The translations under genes and the position numbers were made by a program. A stretch of DNA of 27,273 nucleotides from a virus: the IMG/VR virus record IMGVR_UViG_3300033233_000145, positions 1 to 27,273 of that record. One strand, 5' to 3'. Each line of letters begins with the position of its first letter. Within the stretch, counting starts at the first letter, position 1. Under the pieces are notes generated by a model, which did no database searches, was not told where the DNA came from, and was given only the letters and a program-made list of their open reading frames with translations. Positions 1 to 7,041 of the stretch are shown piece after piece.

Positions 1-180
1 CCCACCGAGTCCCACACCGAGGCCCCCACCGAGGCCCACACCGAGACCCACACCGAGTCCCCCACCGAGGCCCGCACCGAGACCCACACCGAGTCCCACA
101 CCGAGTCCCGCACCGAGGCCCACACCGAGTCCCCCACCGAGGCCCCCACCGAGTCCCACACCGAGTCCCGCACCGAGGCC
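1..180 (-). repeat. 12-bp tandem repeat array (15 units visible)
   Basis: GAG recurs on the plus strand exactly every 12 bases, from 7 to 175. The unit is CCNCACCGAGNC with variation at two or three positions. The array reaches the window edge, so its full length is unknown. On the minus strand each unit encodes one tetrapeptide of the partial gene, and the variable bases change only the first and fourth residues (D/A/V and W/R/G), leaving the central Ser-Val fixed. Confidence 0.95.
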
Positions 181-569
181 CAACGCCGTAACGCCTCGAT
201 ATCAGCCGCCGTCGGCTTGCGTTTACGAGCGAGCGGGTTGACGGGGTTCGTGGCCTCCGAGTACCTGAAGCCGAACAGGTCGTCCAGGTCGGTAAGTTCC
301 TCCACCACGCGGAGGCGGCGGGCCTTGGACTTGTCCGCGTCGATCCTGCGCCGGATGCCGACCGGCTCCACCACGTAGGCCGAGCATGGGATGGATGCGC
401 CGACGAAGCACGACAGCGGGGATGAGCAGTAGTGCAAGCCGCCGCCGCAGTCCTTGTCGGCGCGCCAGTCCGGGGCCTCAACGATGCCGCCGATCGCGGC
501 GCGGTAGTCGATGGTGTTCCCGGTGCGGAAGTCGAAGCCGTCGGGGCGGGCGAGCTTGTAGTAGGTCAC
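1..569 (-). CDS. Partial hypothetical protein ending in SV(W/R/G) tetrapeptide repeats
   Basis: The gene starts with GTG at 569, whose GTGA overlaps the TGA of the upstream nuclease gene, and it runs off the left edge after about 189 codons. The N-terminal part (residues 1-130) begins VTYYKLARPDGFDFRTGNT and contains a Cys-containing stretch (GLHYCSSPLSCF, then IPCSAYVVEP) and a conserved-looking RYSEATNPVNP. From residue 131 the chain is a run of four-residue units, (D/A/V)-S-V-(W/R/G), encoded by the 12-bp tandem repeats at the edge. From memory, similar proteins with DSVW-type tails occur as uncharacterised phage and environmental-bacterial proteins; no function is known to me. It is last in the visible leftward operon. 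The frame is open throughout, and the regular codon phase of the repeat favours this strand. The C-terminus is not visible. Confidence 0.8.
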   Translation of the reverse strand, partial: MTYYKLARPDGFDFRTGNTIDYRAAIGGIVEAPDWRADKDCGGGLHYCSSPLSCFVGASIPCSAYVVEPVGIRRRIDADKSKARRLRVVEELTDLDDLFGFRYSEATNPVNPLARKRKPTAADIEALRRWASVRDSVWDSVGASVGDSVWASVRDSVWDSVWVSVRASVGDSVWVSVWASVGASVWDSV

Positions 570-1039
570 GCCGCCTCCTTTAGTCGCACGATGACCTCGG
601 CGGGGTCCATCGGCTCCCCGAAGCGGCGAGCTCGGAGCGCCGCGTAGCCCTCGGAGCCGAGCAGGCGCTCGCAGAAGTCGTAGTGCTCGTCCGGGTTCAG
701 CGTCAGGTAGTGGTGGTGGGCGACGCAGCCAGCCGCCCCGTTGCCGATCCCGTCCGTGCCCTCCCCCACGTCCCAGCGGAGCGCCTGGTACCTGCGGCGG
801 ACCAGGTGCATATGCTGGAGGGCTCCCAAGCACGCGATGTCGGGGAAGAACTCCCGCGCCACGCAGCGGCCGTCACGCTCGCGGATGTAGCGGGACACGA
901 GGTCGTCGGCCTTCTTCCAGGCGTGGGACTTGCACATGCCTTCGATCCGCGGCGGCTCGGCACAACGCTGAAACGAGCACTTCACCTTCGGGGGGCGACG
1001 TGGCTTGGCTCGGCGTCGGGGCATCGGCGTGCGCTTCAT
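566..1039 (-). CDS. NinG/Rap-like recombination nuclease
   Basis: This 157-aa protein has a basic N-terminus (MKRTPMPRRRAKPRR), a Cys cluster at C21, C26 and C36 with H39, then a core resembling lambda NinG/Rap: RYIRERDGRC (50-59), QHMHLVRRRYQALRWD (75-90), GCVAHHHYLTLNPDEHYDF (104-122) and LLGSEGYAALRAR. In the Rap family this layout (GHF..RR...RWD...C..CN..) forms a zinc-dependent fold that cuts recombination intermediates; here the family's Cys/Asn positions are partly His. The ATG shares one base with the stop of the fusion gene (TGATG), implying translational coupling. An Erf-like annealing protein in the same operon supports a recombination role. It could instead be a general HNH nuclease; the fold call is from motif pattern only. 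Confidence 0.65.
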   Translation of the reverse strand: MKRTPMPRRRAKPRRPPKVKCSFQRCAEPPRIEGMCKSHAWKKADDLVSRYIRERDGRCVAREFFPDIACLGALQHMHLVRRRYQALRWDVGEGTDGIGNGAAGCVAHHHYLTLNPDEHYDFCERLLGSEGYAALRARRFGEPMDPAEVIVRLKEAA

Positions 1040-3282
1040 CAGAGGCGTCCGACCGGTGCGAACTCGTCACGGATGGCCTTGATGTCGCCCTTGTACGCGA
1101 CGATGATCCGCTGCTCGCGCTTGGGGAACTTGCGGACGTTGAGGGTCTTCTTCGCCTGGGCTAGCCGCGTGAACTCGGCCTCGAGGTAGACGATCTTGTT
1201 GTAGACGCTGAGGCCCTGTTCCTTGAGGAACACTTCCGTCTCGGCCTCGTGGCAGTGGTACGCGCCGTCCTTATCCCGGCTGTCGCCGGTCATCACCACG
1301 AAGAAGCGGTTATCGCCTAGGTGTTTGAGCGCGGTCGTGTAGCCCGCGAACAGCGTGTCGCGGAACTCGTCATAGGAGGGGAGCGCGTTGATCTCACCGG
1401 GGGGCGGCGAGCCATCGTAGTCCACATATCGCTCGACCCGGTAGTACGGCGGACAGGTGAACACGAGGTCCCATTCACCTTCCGGCTCGTAGGTCGCGCT
1501 ATCGGCCTGGACCCAGCGCACATCGGCGAACTCGCTGCAGAGCGCGTTGTTCGCGTCACACTGGTTCTGTCTGATCTCGCTCGCCTCGTACTGATACCCG
1601 CTGGCGCCGGCGACGAACCCGAACTGGACTCCACCCCCGAACGGGTTATAGACGCGGCGACCCTCACGCGGCGTGAAGAACCGCAGGATGACCTCGCACG
1701 CGACAGGATCGAGCACCGAGGCGTTGCCATTGTGCGACCGGCCGGTCACCACATTGGCGAACCCGGCCTCGCCCTGCCAGCATCCTTCCCGCGTGGCGAA
1801 GGACGGATTGGGGATTGCCTCCCTTTCCCCGGCCTCGGTGAGACGTTCGTTCCACTCTTTCTTGAGCCGCAGCCAGTCGCCCTTCGTGCTGTTCCAGACG
1901 TTCGTCATCGTGATGTGAGCGAGGGTCTTCAGCCGGTGGTACGCGGGGTCGCCTGCGAGCATGTAGTGGAAGCCGGACATCTGGAGGTAGGTCGAGAATC
2001 CGAGGCTCTCGAAGAGGGCAGGTGTCTCGAACTTGCTCTTGGGGTTCGTGGTCATGAGTGCGGGGAGGTTGTCGGTATTGCACTCGAGCACCTCTTCGGC
2101 CATCGCCCTGTAGAGCTCGGGCGAATACACGTCCGGTCGGATGACGGACTGCAGGAGGCAGAACTCTCCATCCTTCGCGTTGTTCTGGAAGGTGAAGAAC
2201 CCGGCGAACTCACCACCCATCAGCAGGATGATGGCCGAGTGAATCTGCATGTTCTTGCGCGCGGCCCGGTGCGCGATGCCGTCTTCGAGAGCGAGGGCCG
2301 CGACCTGCTCCTCGTAGCCCGACCCGATCACGCTTTCGACATAGCGAAACTCGATGCCCGCCTCGATCGGTAGTTCATCCCTGTGCTGCTCTTCCTCCGG
2401 TTCGAAGAGCATCATGCTCTGGGACATCCAGTCCTCCTTCGCTCGTCGGGTGTGCCATCCGTCGATCACCCCGCACTGGTCGGGGCAGGTGCTGCAGTGC
2501 CCTAGATAGACCTCGGGGTTGTGCAAGGAGACCAGCGTGCCCCCGCCGATGGAGTCGGGGCGGCGGGTCGCCTTGAGGTCCCCACTGAGAAGCCTTGGAT
2601 TGTCAGGACTCACCCGCAACGGGTTGTCGATGAGTGGTTCCAACGTGAGCAGGTAGTCCTGCCGCGCTGCGGCCTGTCGGCCCCATTCGGTATCCCCGTA
2701 GTCCGCCGTCACCACACGGTTGATACTGGTGATCCCCGCGTCACGGATGCGGTACATCTGCTCCACCCGGAACCGCATCTGGGCGTCGGTGTCGAACCCA
2801 CTGGTCGAGGTGTTCACAACCACGTCGAGGTCGAGCATCCGGCTGAGATGCTCGTCGGATAGGGGGAGCCAGTGCTTCGTGATAATCACGGCCGTCTTCT
2901 TGGCGGGCTGAAGCGCTCTGATCACATCCAGGGTATGCGGCCAGTCGTGACAGGGGTCACCCATTACCCCGATGCGATACCAACTCGCCGAGTGGTTGAG
3001 CAGTTGCCGGATAATCATGTCGCGGTGCTGGCGGGTGTCCGCGAAGTGACGGGATACGCTCGTACTGAAGTCGATGCCGTACCGAGTCGCGATGGTGTTC
3101 GCATAGCACTCGTCGTAACACCCCCGGCCGTTGTGGCCAGCGCGCATCCCCGCCGTGCAGCCCTTGACCGTATCGACATCCATGCAGCCCTTCAGGTTGA
3201 CGGACGCCGTGATGATGTCGTGATAGCCGCGCGGGACTCGCTCCACTACCCCTAGGTCGAGCTTCACCCGCACGGCGCTCAC
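1039..3282 (-). CDS. Three-domain fusion: radical-SAM-like, GNAT-like and CPPYY DNA methyltransferase
   Basis: The start chosen is GTG at 3282: it makes a GTGA overlap with the MazG-like gene and has GGAG five bases upstream. GTG 3297 is possible in frame. Length is 747 aa. Residues 1-290 carry Cys33, Cys42, Cys55, Cys59 (GRGCYDECYA) and a later CSTCPDQC (263-270). The GC...C..CYA pattern and the following VMGDP/TKHW segments recall the phage Gp37/Gp68 (DUF5131) radical-SAM-like family, although the spacing is not the canonical CxxxCxxC. Residues about 308-440 look like a GNAT acyltransferase fold ending FESLGF. Residues about 490-735 are a DNA amino-methyltransferase: YNPFGGGVQFG (545-555, SAM loop) and TCPPYY (609-614, catalytic), then a KGD tail typical of phage DNA modification methylases. 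Known: such methylases modify adenine-N6 or cytosine-N4. Inferred: the extra domains elaborate the added group. No partner nuclease is visible. Confidence 0.8.
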   Translation of the reverse strand: MSAVRVKLDLGVVERVPRGYHDIITASVNLKGCMDVDTVKGCTAGMRAGHNGRGCYDECYANTIATRYGIDFSTSVSRHFADTRQHRDMIIRQLLNHSASWYRIGVMGDPCHDWPHTLDVIRALQPAKKTAVIITKHWLPLSDEHLSRMLDLDVVVNTSTSGFDTDAQMRFRVEQMYRIRDAGITSINRVVTADYGDTEWGRQAAARQDYLLTLEPLIDNPLRVSPDNPRLLSGDLKATRRPDSIGGGTLVSLHNPEVYLGHCSTCPDQCGVIDGWHTRRAKEDWMSQSMMLFEPEEEQHRDELPIEAGIEFRYVESVIGSGYEEQVAALALEDGIAHRAARKNMQIHSAIILLMGGEFAGFFTFQNNAKDGEFCLLQSVIRPDVYSPELYRAMAEEVLECNTDNLPALMTTNPKSKFETPALFESLGFSTYLQMSGFHYMLAGDPAYHRLKTLAHITMTNVWNSTKGDWLRLKKEWNERLTEAGEREAIPNPSFATREGCWQGEAGFANVVTGRSHNGNASVLDPVACEVILRFFTPREGRRVYNPFGGGVQFGFVAGASGYQYEASEIRQNQCDANNALCSEFADVRWVQADSATYEPEGEWDLVFTCPPYYRVERYVDYDGSPPPGEINALPSYDEFRDTLFAGYTTALKHLGDNRFFVVMTGDSRDKDGAYHCHEAETEVFLKEQGLSVYNKIVYLEAEFTRLAQAKKTLNVRKFPKREQRIIVAYKGDIKAIRDEFAPVGRL

Positions 3283-3530
3283 ATCGACTCCAGCCACGCG
3301 ACTGCCACGGCGGCGATCTCGATCAGCTCGGCACGGATACCCGGTTCGTCGCCCTCAAGGACCGCGGAGGCGACCTCGCCGCATTCCTCCGTTAGTACGG
3401 CGACCTTGACGATGACCGGAACATCCGTCGAGGAGCAGTCTCCGTAGCCCCAGCCGTGATCGCGGGTCCACAGGAGCCCTTGTCGTACACGTTCGGCGTC
3501 GATGCGCTCGTAGATGTCGGCGCGCTTCAC
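3279..3530 (-). CDS. MazG-like nucleotide pyrophosphohydrolase
   Basis: This 83-aa all-helical protein reads IYERIDAERVRQGLLW near its N-terminus and TEECGEVASAVLEGD at about 47-61, followed by ELIEIAAVAVAWLESM. The EExxE...E(L)xx(A) pattern is the metal-binding arrangement of the MazG/all-alpha NTP pyrophosphatase family, which hydrolyses (d)NTPs to monophosphates. The length is usual for phage single-domain members. GTG at 3530 overlaps the preceding stop as GTGA, and its own stop overlaps the fusion gene start. The location next to a DNA-modification enzyme is compatible with nucleotide-pool housekeeping, but that link is inference. Confidence 0.8.
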   Translation of the reverse strand: MKRADIYERIDAERVRQGLLWTRDHGWGYGDCSSTDVPVIVKVAVLTEECGEVASAVLEGDEPGIRAELIEIAAVAVAWLESM

Positions 3531-3778
3531 GACTTCTCCCGCAGCAGCGCCGACCGGGCCATCTTGCGGAGCTCGTCGTCCTCTCGCATCAGCAGGCCGC
3601 CGCAGCGGTCCTTCCGCAGCCGCCAGATGTCGTCGGGGTCATCCGCGGCCATCTCGACGCAGGAGGCTTGGAAGTCCCGCACGCCGGCGCGTAGCGTCTG
3701 CTCGCGGAGCCTTGCCAGACGCGAGGCCGCGCACAAGATGGCGTCGTCCACCCGCGCGTTGAAGTCGAGGTCAACCAC
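3527..3778 (-). CDS. Hypothetical helical protein
   Basis: This 83-aa protein is unrecognised. It starts with GTG at 3778, preceded by GGAGG at six-base spacing, and overlaps the stop of the winged-helix gene by 8 nt, the only non-4-nt overlap of that size in this operon. It is rich in Arg, Asp and Ala, predicted helical, with a short Cys-containing segment (FQASCVEMAADDPDDIWR) and a second Cys (KDRCGGLL). No membrane segment or known motif was seen. Its place between the replication-type gene and the MazG-like gene suggests a nucleic-acid metabolism accessory, but nothing in the sequence shows it. Confidence 0.65.
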   Translation of the reverse strand: MVDLDFNARVDDAILCAASRLARLREQTLRAGVRDFQASCVEMAADDPDDIWRLRKDRCGGLLMREDDELRKMARSALLREKS

Positions 3779-4457
3779 GGCGGGCCTCCTCGATCTCCAT
3801 CTCGGCGATCAGCGGGTCGTAGGGGCGCGGCGGATCGGGTCGACCGCCATGGCCGTTGGAGCGTTCCGCCGGGTAAGGCTCATCGAGCCATCCCTCCGCA
3901 CGGAGCCACGATGCCGGGTACGGGATGTGCTGCTTGTCGGGCAGGTGCGGATCGCTAGCTAGGCGCCGCGCGGACTCCATCAGCGTTGCGTGGTCGGTCT
4001 TCCGCAGCGCCTCGCGGTACGCCTTGAGCGCATCGGCCCGTTTCATGTGTCTCGGGTAGGCGGCGTACCACTCGGCGAAGCCAAGGGTGTTAGTACCCAC
4101 AGAGGATGAAGCTGTAGAACCAGTGCTAGGAGCAAGTTCCTTAAGTTCGGGTGACATCTGCGGTCCGTGGATGTCACCGTGCCAAAGTGGCATGGTCTCG
4201 TTGGGGAGGACCCGGTAGAGGTTCGTGCCGTGCGGTCCGGCCTTGAACGCGATCAGCAACTCGCCCTGCAGGCGCGCCTGCTCGATCGCCCGGAAGACCG
4301 TCCGCGAGCTCACGTTCGCCTCTTTGGCGATCCGGTCGATGGAGGGGAACGCGCCCCGTTCCTCGGTCTCGTGGTTGGCGATGACTAGGAGCACCATGCG
4401 AGACGCGCCGCCGAGCTTTGAGTGCTCAAGCACACGGGTCATGGCCTGAACGCTCAC
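3771..4457 (-). CDS. Winged-helix replication-initiation-type protein
   Basis: This 228-aa protein has an N-terminal winged helix-turn-helix (about residues 18-65): LLVIANHETEERGAFPSIDR, IAKEANVSSRTVFRAIEQAR, a typical HTH_36-like arrangement. A Ser/Thr-rich linker (about 108-125) leads to a C-terminal module, FAEWYAAYPRHMKRADALKA and IPYPASWLRAEGWLDEP, which is common at the C-terminus of phage replication proteins (protein O or DnaD-like primosome loaders). The likely role is binding the phage origin and recruiting the host helicase. GTG at 4457 forms GTGA with the preceding stop; an in-frame ATG lies 15 bases further in. No helicase, primase or polymerase gene is in the window, so those would be outside it or supplied by the host. 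Confidence 0.7.
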   Translation of the reverse strand: MSVQAMTRVLEHSKLGGASRMVLLVIANHETEERGAFPSIDRIAKEANVSSRTVFRAIEQARLQGELLIAFKAGPHGTNLYRVLPNETMPLWHGDIHGPQMSPELKELAPSTGSTASSSVGTNTLGFAEWYAAYPRHMKRADALKAYREALRKTDHATLMESARRLASDPHLPDKQHIPYPASWLRAEGWLDEPYPAERSNGHGGRPDPPRPYDPLIAEMEIEEARRG

Positions 4458-4627
4458 CCGCGCTCCTCGTCCTGGTCATAGGGGCCACGTCGGACGCGGA
4501 GGGGACGCTCGGGCTCGAACTCGGCCGGCGGACGACGAGCCGCGCGGGAAGCCAGCGCCACGCCGACGAGCAGGGTGAGGAACCCCGCGACCATGAGCCA
4601 CCAGCCGATCTCGAGGATCGCGTTCAC
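4454..4627 (-). CDS. Small single-span membrane protein
   Basis: This 57-aa protein starts VNAILEIGWWLMVAGFL and has one hydrophobic segment of about 20 residues (5-26), followed by a basic tail (SRAARRPPAEFEPERPLRVRR), so the C-terminus is probably cytoplasmic. GTG at 4627 overlaps the preceding TGA as GTGA and has GGAGAA six bases upstream. A longer frame opens upstream but is only a shadow of the annealing-protein gene. The function is unknown; small membrane proteins of phage early operons can be exclusion or host-takeover factors, but nothing specific is seen. Confidence 0.65.
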   Translation of the reverse strand: MNAILEIGWWLMVAGFLTLLVGVALASRAARRPPAEFEPERPLRVRRGPYDQDEERG

Positions 4628-5250
4628 GCCGACTTCTCCAGGTCGAGCGCCTTGCCGCAGGTCACGCAGAAATCGGCGACCTTGCCGCTTGAGAGCGTGT
4701 GCTGCCGCGTGCCGGCGGTGTGGGTGCAGCCCCCCCGGGGGGAGGGTGTCGGCAAGGCCGTACCCGTTGCCGTCTCCCCCGAGGGCGGGCTGGCATCGGC
4801 GCCGTCTCCCGCAGCGGCGGCCGACGTGGTATCCGGGGGGGCAGCCACCTTCCCCGTATGACTGTTCCCCCCGGACGCTTGTGCCTTGGAGACTTCCTCG
4901 CGGGACGGACGCTTGCCCTTGGCGGCGTAGCCGAGGTTCGCCAGGGCGCGGCCGATCGCGGAGGTCTCGGCGACTTCCCACGGTGAGGTCCACTCCGGGG
5001 CGGTGTGGTTCGGCTCGCCGCTCTTCTTCAGGGGCGGCGTGTCAAGGATGCGCTGGTGCGCGTAGCCGGTCGCATCGGGGCCGGAGTCGAAACCCCCCCG
5101 GTCCTCGCGCCAGACCTCGGCGCGGAAGATGATGACCTCCCCCGCCTGGGCCGCGTCGCCGATCAGGACCGTGACCACGCGGCCTCCGGCATGGTCCCCC
5201 CAGAACTCGCGCAGGCGGTCTTCTACGGGTTCGTAGTCTTCGGGAATCAT
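4624..5250 (-). CDS. Putative Erf/Rad52-like single-strand annealing protein with zinc finger
   Basis: This 208-aa protein has a core of residues 1-125 containing VVTVLIGDAAQAGEVIIFRA, DATGYAHQRI and the motif AETSAIGRALANLGY (94-108) with GKRPSREEV after it. The ETSAxGRALA motif is frequent in phage Erf-like and related single-strand annealing proteins, which pair complementary strands during phage recombination. A low-complexity Ala/Ser/Gly/Pro linker (about 125-173) follows, then a Cys/His end (C175, H177, H184, C195, C198) resembling a zinc finger. This domain-linker-finger layout suits a single-stranded DNA-binding protein. The ATG overlaps the preceding stop as ATGA. The annealase assignment is from motif recall and is not certain. 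Confidence 0.55.
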   Translation of the reverse strand: MIPEDYEPVEDRLREFWGDHAGGRVVTVLIGDAAQAGEVIIFRAEVWREDRGGFDSGPDATGYAHQRILDTPPLKKSGEPNHTAPEWTSPWEVAETSAIGRALANLGYAAKGKRPSREEVSKAQASGGNSHTGKVAAPPDTTSAAAAGDGADASPPSGETATGTALPTPSPRGGCTHTAGTRQHTLSSGKVADFCVTCGKALDLEKSA

Positions 5251-5507
5251 GCGGACTCCATTTCCCCGGGGGGATTCCCCATCCGCTCAGCAAGGTGCTC
5301 GACAACCCATTCGCCGACGATGGCTCGCTCCGTTAGCAGACGGATTGCCTTCCAGCTGATGCCCCAGTCGTTCAGGTAGAACTCCCCCGCAGGGGTGATC
5401 GTCATCTCAAGCACAGTTGGTCGCCCGTTACGTAGTGCCACATCGGCCACCACATGTAGGTTCGGCACCTCGTCAATGCTCACCCGGCGCGGTTGGTCCC
5501 TAATCAC
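5247..5507 (-). CDS. Hypothetical protein
   Basis: This 86-aa protein is unrecognised. GTG at 5507 overlaps the preceding stop as GTGA. The sequence looks like a small alpha/beta fold: alternating strands (LHVVADVALRNGRPTVLEMT, then FYLNDWGISW) followed by helices (IRLLTERAIVGEWVVEHLAE). It has no Cys, no membrane segment and no basic patch. It lies between the helical protein and the annealing protein and is coupled to both, so it may serve the recombination module, but there is no motif to support a function. Confidence 0.6.
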   Translation of the reverse strand: MIRDQPRRVSIDEVPNLHVVADVALRNGRPTVLEMTITPAGEFYLNDWGISWKAIRLLTERAIVGEWVVEHLAERMGNPPGEMESA

Positions 5508-5881
5508 GCCGATGCCACCTCGCTCGGCTCCCAGCGCGCCAACTGCGCTTCCGCCTTAGTAACCGAGGCCAGCGTCATCAGCGCCGAGAGCCACTGCTTC
5601 TTCCCGTCGAAAGCACCCTGCGCCGAGCGCTTGAGGCCCTCGGCCAGGCGGGCGCGCTTCTGGGCGTCGGCGGTCTCCAGGTCCACCGCGGCCTCGATGG
5701 CGCTCACGGTGGCCTTGCCCCCCAACTGCTCGCGGGTGGTCAGATAGCTCCGAGCCTTCGCACGGCGCATCTCGTCGTCGGCTACGGCGTCCTCGGCGAT
5801 CGCGGCGCGCCACTGCTCGAGCGCGGCGTCGATCTCCGACTTGGCGGCGTGCATGGCACGAGCCAACTCGCCCGCGTTCAC
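5504..5881 (-). CDS. Helical hypothetical protein of the recombination module
   Basis: This 125-aa protein starts at GTG 5881, which has a strong AGGAGGT-like site (GGAGGTGACCGC before GTG) and makes GTGA with the preceding stop; a longer in-frame opening upstream is a shadow of the Cys-rich gene. It is almost entirely helical, rich in Ala, Glu, Lys and Arg (ARAMHAAKSEIDAALEQW, AIEAAVDLETADAQKRA), and ends with GKKQWLSALMTLASVTKAEA. Phage recombination operons often carry such an Ala/Glu-rich helical protein next to the annealing protein. I do not recognise a named family. Confidence 0.6.
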   Translation of the reverse strand: MNAGELARAMHAAKSEIDAALEQWRAAIAEDAVADDEMRRAKARSYLTTREQLGGKATVSAIEAAVDLETADAQKRARLAEGLKRSAQGAFDGKKQWLSALMTLASVTKAEAQLARWEPSEVASA

Positions 5882-6171
5882 GCGGTCACCTCCGAGCAGA
5901 CCGGACATGCCGACGCGGGCTCTGTCCCGTGTTTGCAGGTGTCGGGGTCGATGTGGTGTCGGGGGTCGATGTAGCGCGCGGTGAGTTCTTCGCGTTCGCG
6001 GTCCTGATCGACGATGGATTGTGAACGCGGGGGGCGGCGCCAGACGGGGCAAGAGGGTTCGTGCCAGCGACGGCCTAGCTTGGCGCTATAGGTTGCGCCG
6101 CAGATGCCGCAGGGTTCGCGGATGAGACGGGCATACGCGGCGTCGGCCTCGCGGTCGAAGGCAGACTTCAC
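5878..6171 (-). CDS. Cys/His-rich small protein (two putative zinc sites)
   Basis: This 97-aa protein has CGICGATYS (21-29) with WHEPSCPVW (36-44), a plausible CxxC/HxxxC zinc ribbon, and at the C-terminus CKHGTEPASACPVC, a second putative site. The middle is charged and helical (DQDREREELTARYIDPRHH). GTG at 6171 overlaps the HNH gene stop as GTGA. Small zinc-ribbon proteins are common in phage early regions; no specific activity can be assigned. Metal binding is inferred from spacing only. Confidence 0.65.
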   Translation of the reverse strand: MKSAFDREADAAYARLIREPCGICGATYSAKLGRRWHEPSCPVWRRPPRSQSIVDQDREREELTARYIDPRHHIDPDTCKHGTEPASACPVCSEVTA

Positions 6172-6626
6172 GCCTGCTCCGCTTCACGAGCGCGCCAATA
6201 TGCCGCCGACGCCTGGGCTCGGGCGCATTGACGGCACTTCCGCCGCGGCTTGCGATGGGGCCCGTAGCGAGCGATGCGAAGGTTGTCCCCCGACAAGGGG
6301 TGACCATGCACGCAGTGGGTCTTGCGAGCATTGAGCGCCGCCGGTGCGATGGGGCTTCGCATCAGGTTCTCTCGCGGCGTCACCGGTTCAAGATGGTCCG
6401 GGTTCACGCAGTGCCTTACACGGCAGAGGTGGTCGAGTTGAAGAGTTTCAGGAATGGGTCCGACTAGGACCGAATACACGAGTCGGTGGACTAGAACGTA
6501 GCGCTTGTTGATGCTTGACCCGGCATAGCCTTTGGATCCGATCCAGCCAGTCCAAAGCCAGCACCCCGCCGCATCCGGTGCGATCTTCGATGCAACATGA
6601 GTAGGAAGTGTCGAGACGCTCTTCAC
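6168..6626 (-). CDS. HNH endonuclease (homing-type)
   Basis: This 152-aa protein reads GCWLWTGWIGSKGYA (21-35), VHRLVYSVLVGPIPE (46-60), LQLDHLCRVRHCVNPDHLEP (62-81) and PRENLMR, then CVHGHPLSGDN (105-115) and a CRQC pair (131-134). The H-N-H core with a structural Cys/His site matches the HNH_3-type free-standing nucleases frequent in phages and often annotated as homing endonucleases. The GTG start at 6626 overlaps the upstream stop as GTGA. No intron or intein flanks it, so it is free-standing; it could move with this locus or nick DNA in some phage process. The family call is firm; the biological role is open. Confidence 0.9.
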   Translation of the reverse strand: MKSVSTLPTHVASKIAPDAAGCWLWTGWIGSKGYAGSSINKRYVLVHRLVYSVLVGPIPETLQLDHLCRVRHCVNPDHLEPVTPRENLMRSPIAPAALNARKTHCVHGHPLSGDNLRIARYGPHRKPRRKCRQCARAQASAAYWRAREAEQA

Positions 6627-6844
6627 GATTCCACTTCCAGCAGCGCCCGAGCAGCCCGGACACGATCGAGAGCACTTCTCAGCATGGGGCCTATCCGCCC
6701 GATCGCGGTGGCGGCATCGACGTATCCGCGGACTAGAACGTCACCGTTCAGCGCGGCCATCTCCCGGAGGAGGTCTTCAAGTTCGGCCAGGACGTGCAGG
6801 GCCGTGCCAGCGGCGGGATCGAGGGAGTGGGCGGGGGTGCTCAC
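6623..6844 (-). CDS. Hypothetical helical protein
   Basis: This 73-aa protein is unrecognised. GTG at 6844 overlaps the preceding stop as GTGA. It is predicted nearly all-helical with Leu/Ala-rich amphipathic stretches (TALHVLAELEDLLREMAAL; IGPMLRSALDRVRAARALLE) and could form a helical bundle or a dimer. No Cys, no membrane segment and no DNA-binding motif is visible. Confidence 0.55.
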   Translation of the reverse strand: MSTPAHSLDPAAGTALHVLAELEDLLREMAALNGDVLVRGYVDAATAIGRIGPMLRSALDRVRAARALLEVES

Positions 6845-7041
6845 GCGTCCGCCTCGTCGTACTTCATGAGGTTGACGGCCGCGCGGGCGTCCAGCGCGGT
6901 CAGGATGCGTCCGGCGCGCAGGCGGGCCAGGTTCGTGGAGTCAAGGCTTCGTTCGGGGTGCTCGGCGTGCTCGATGCACCGCGGGCAATCCGCCCGGAGA
7001 CCGTGGATGTGGGTGTCGGGATGGTAGGAGTGCGTCGTCAC
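6841..7041 (-). CDS. Small Cys/His protein
   Basis: This 66-aa protein has an N-terminal His/Cys cluster (HSYHPDTHIHG, then DCPRCIEHAEHPER) that could bind a metal ion, followed by a helical region (NLARLRAGRILTALDARAAV). GTG at 7041 overlaps the preceding stop as GTGA. DCPRC(x)EHAxHP-type short proteins occur in high-GC phages and bacteria without a known role, as I recall. No function is assigned. Confidence 0.6.
   Translation of the reverse strand: MTTHSYHPDTHIHGLRADCPRCIEHAEHPERSLDSTNLARLRAGRILTALDARAAVNLMKYDEADA

Noticed and set aside
1-180. CRISPR-like repeat array
   Set aside because: Units are 12 bp, directly adjacent with no spacers, and they are in codon phase with the minus-strand gene.
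1321-2373. 350-codon open frame on the plus strand
   Set aside because: It lies wholly inside the fusion gene, which has recognisable motifs; high GC keeps antisense frames open.
4628-4993. Longer version of the small membrane protein gene
   Set aside because: The upstream extension is the annealing-protein gene read in another frame; GTG 4627 has a ribosome binding site and a GTGA overlap.
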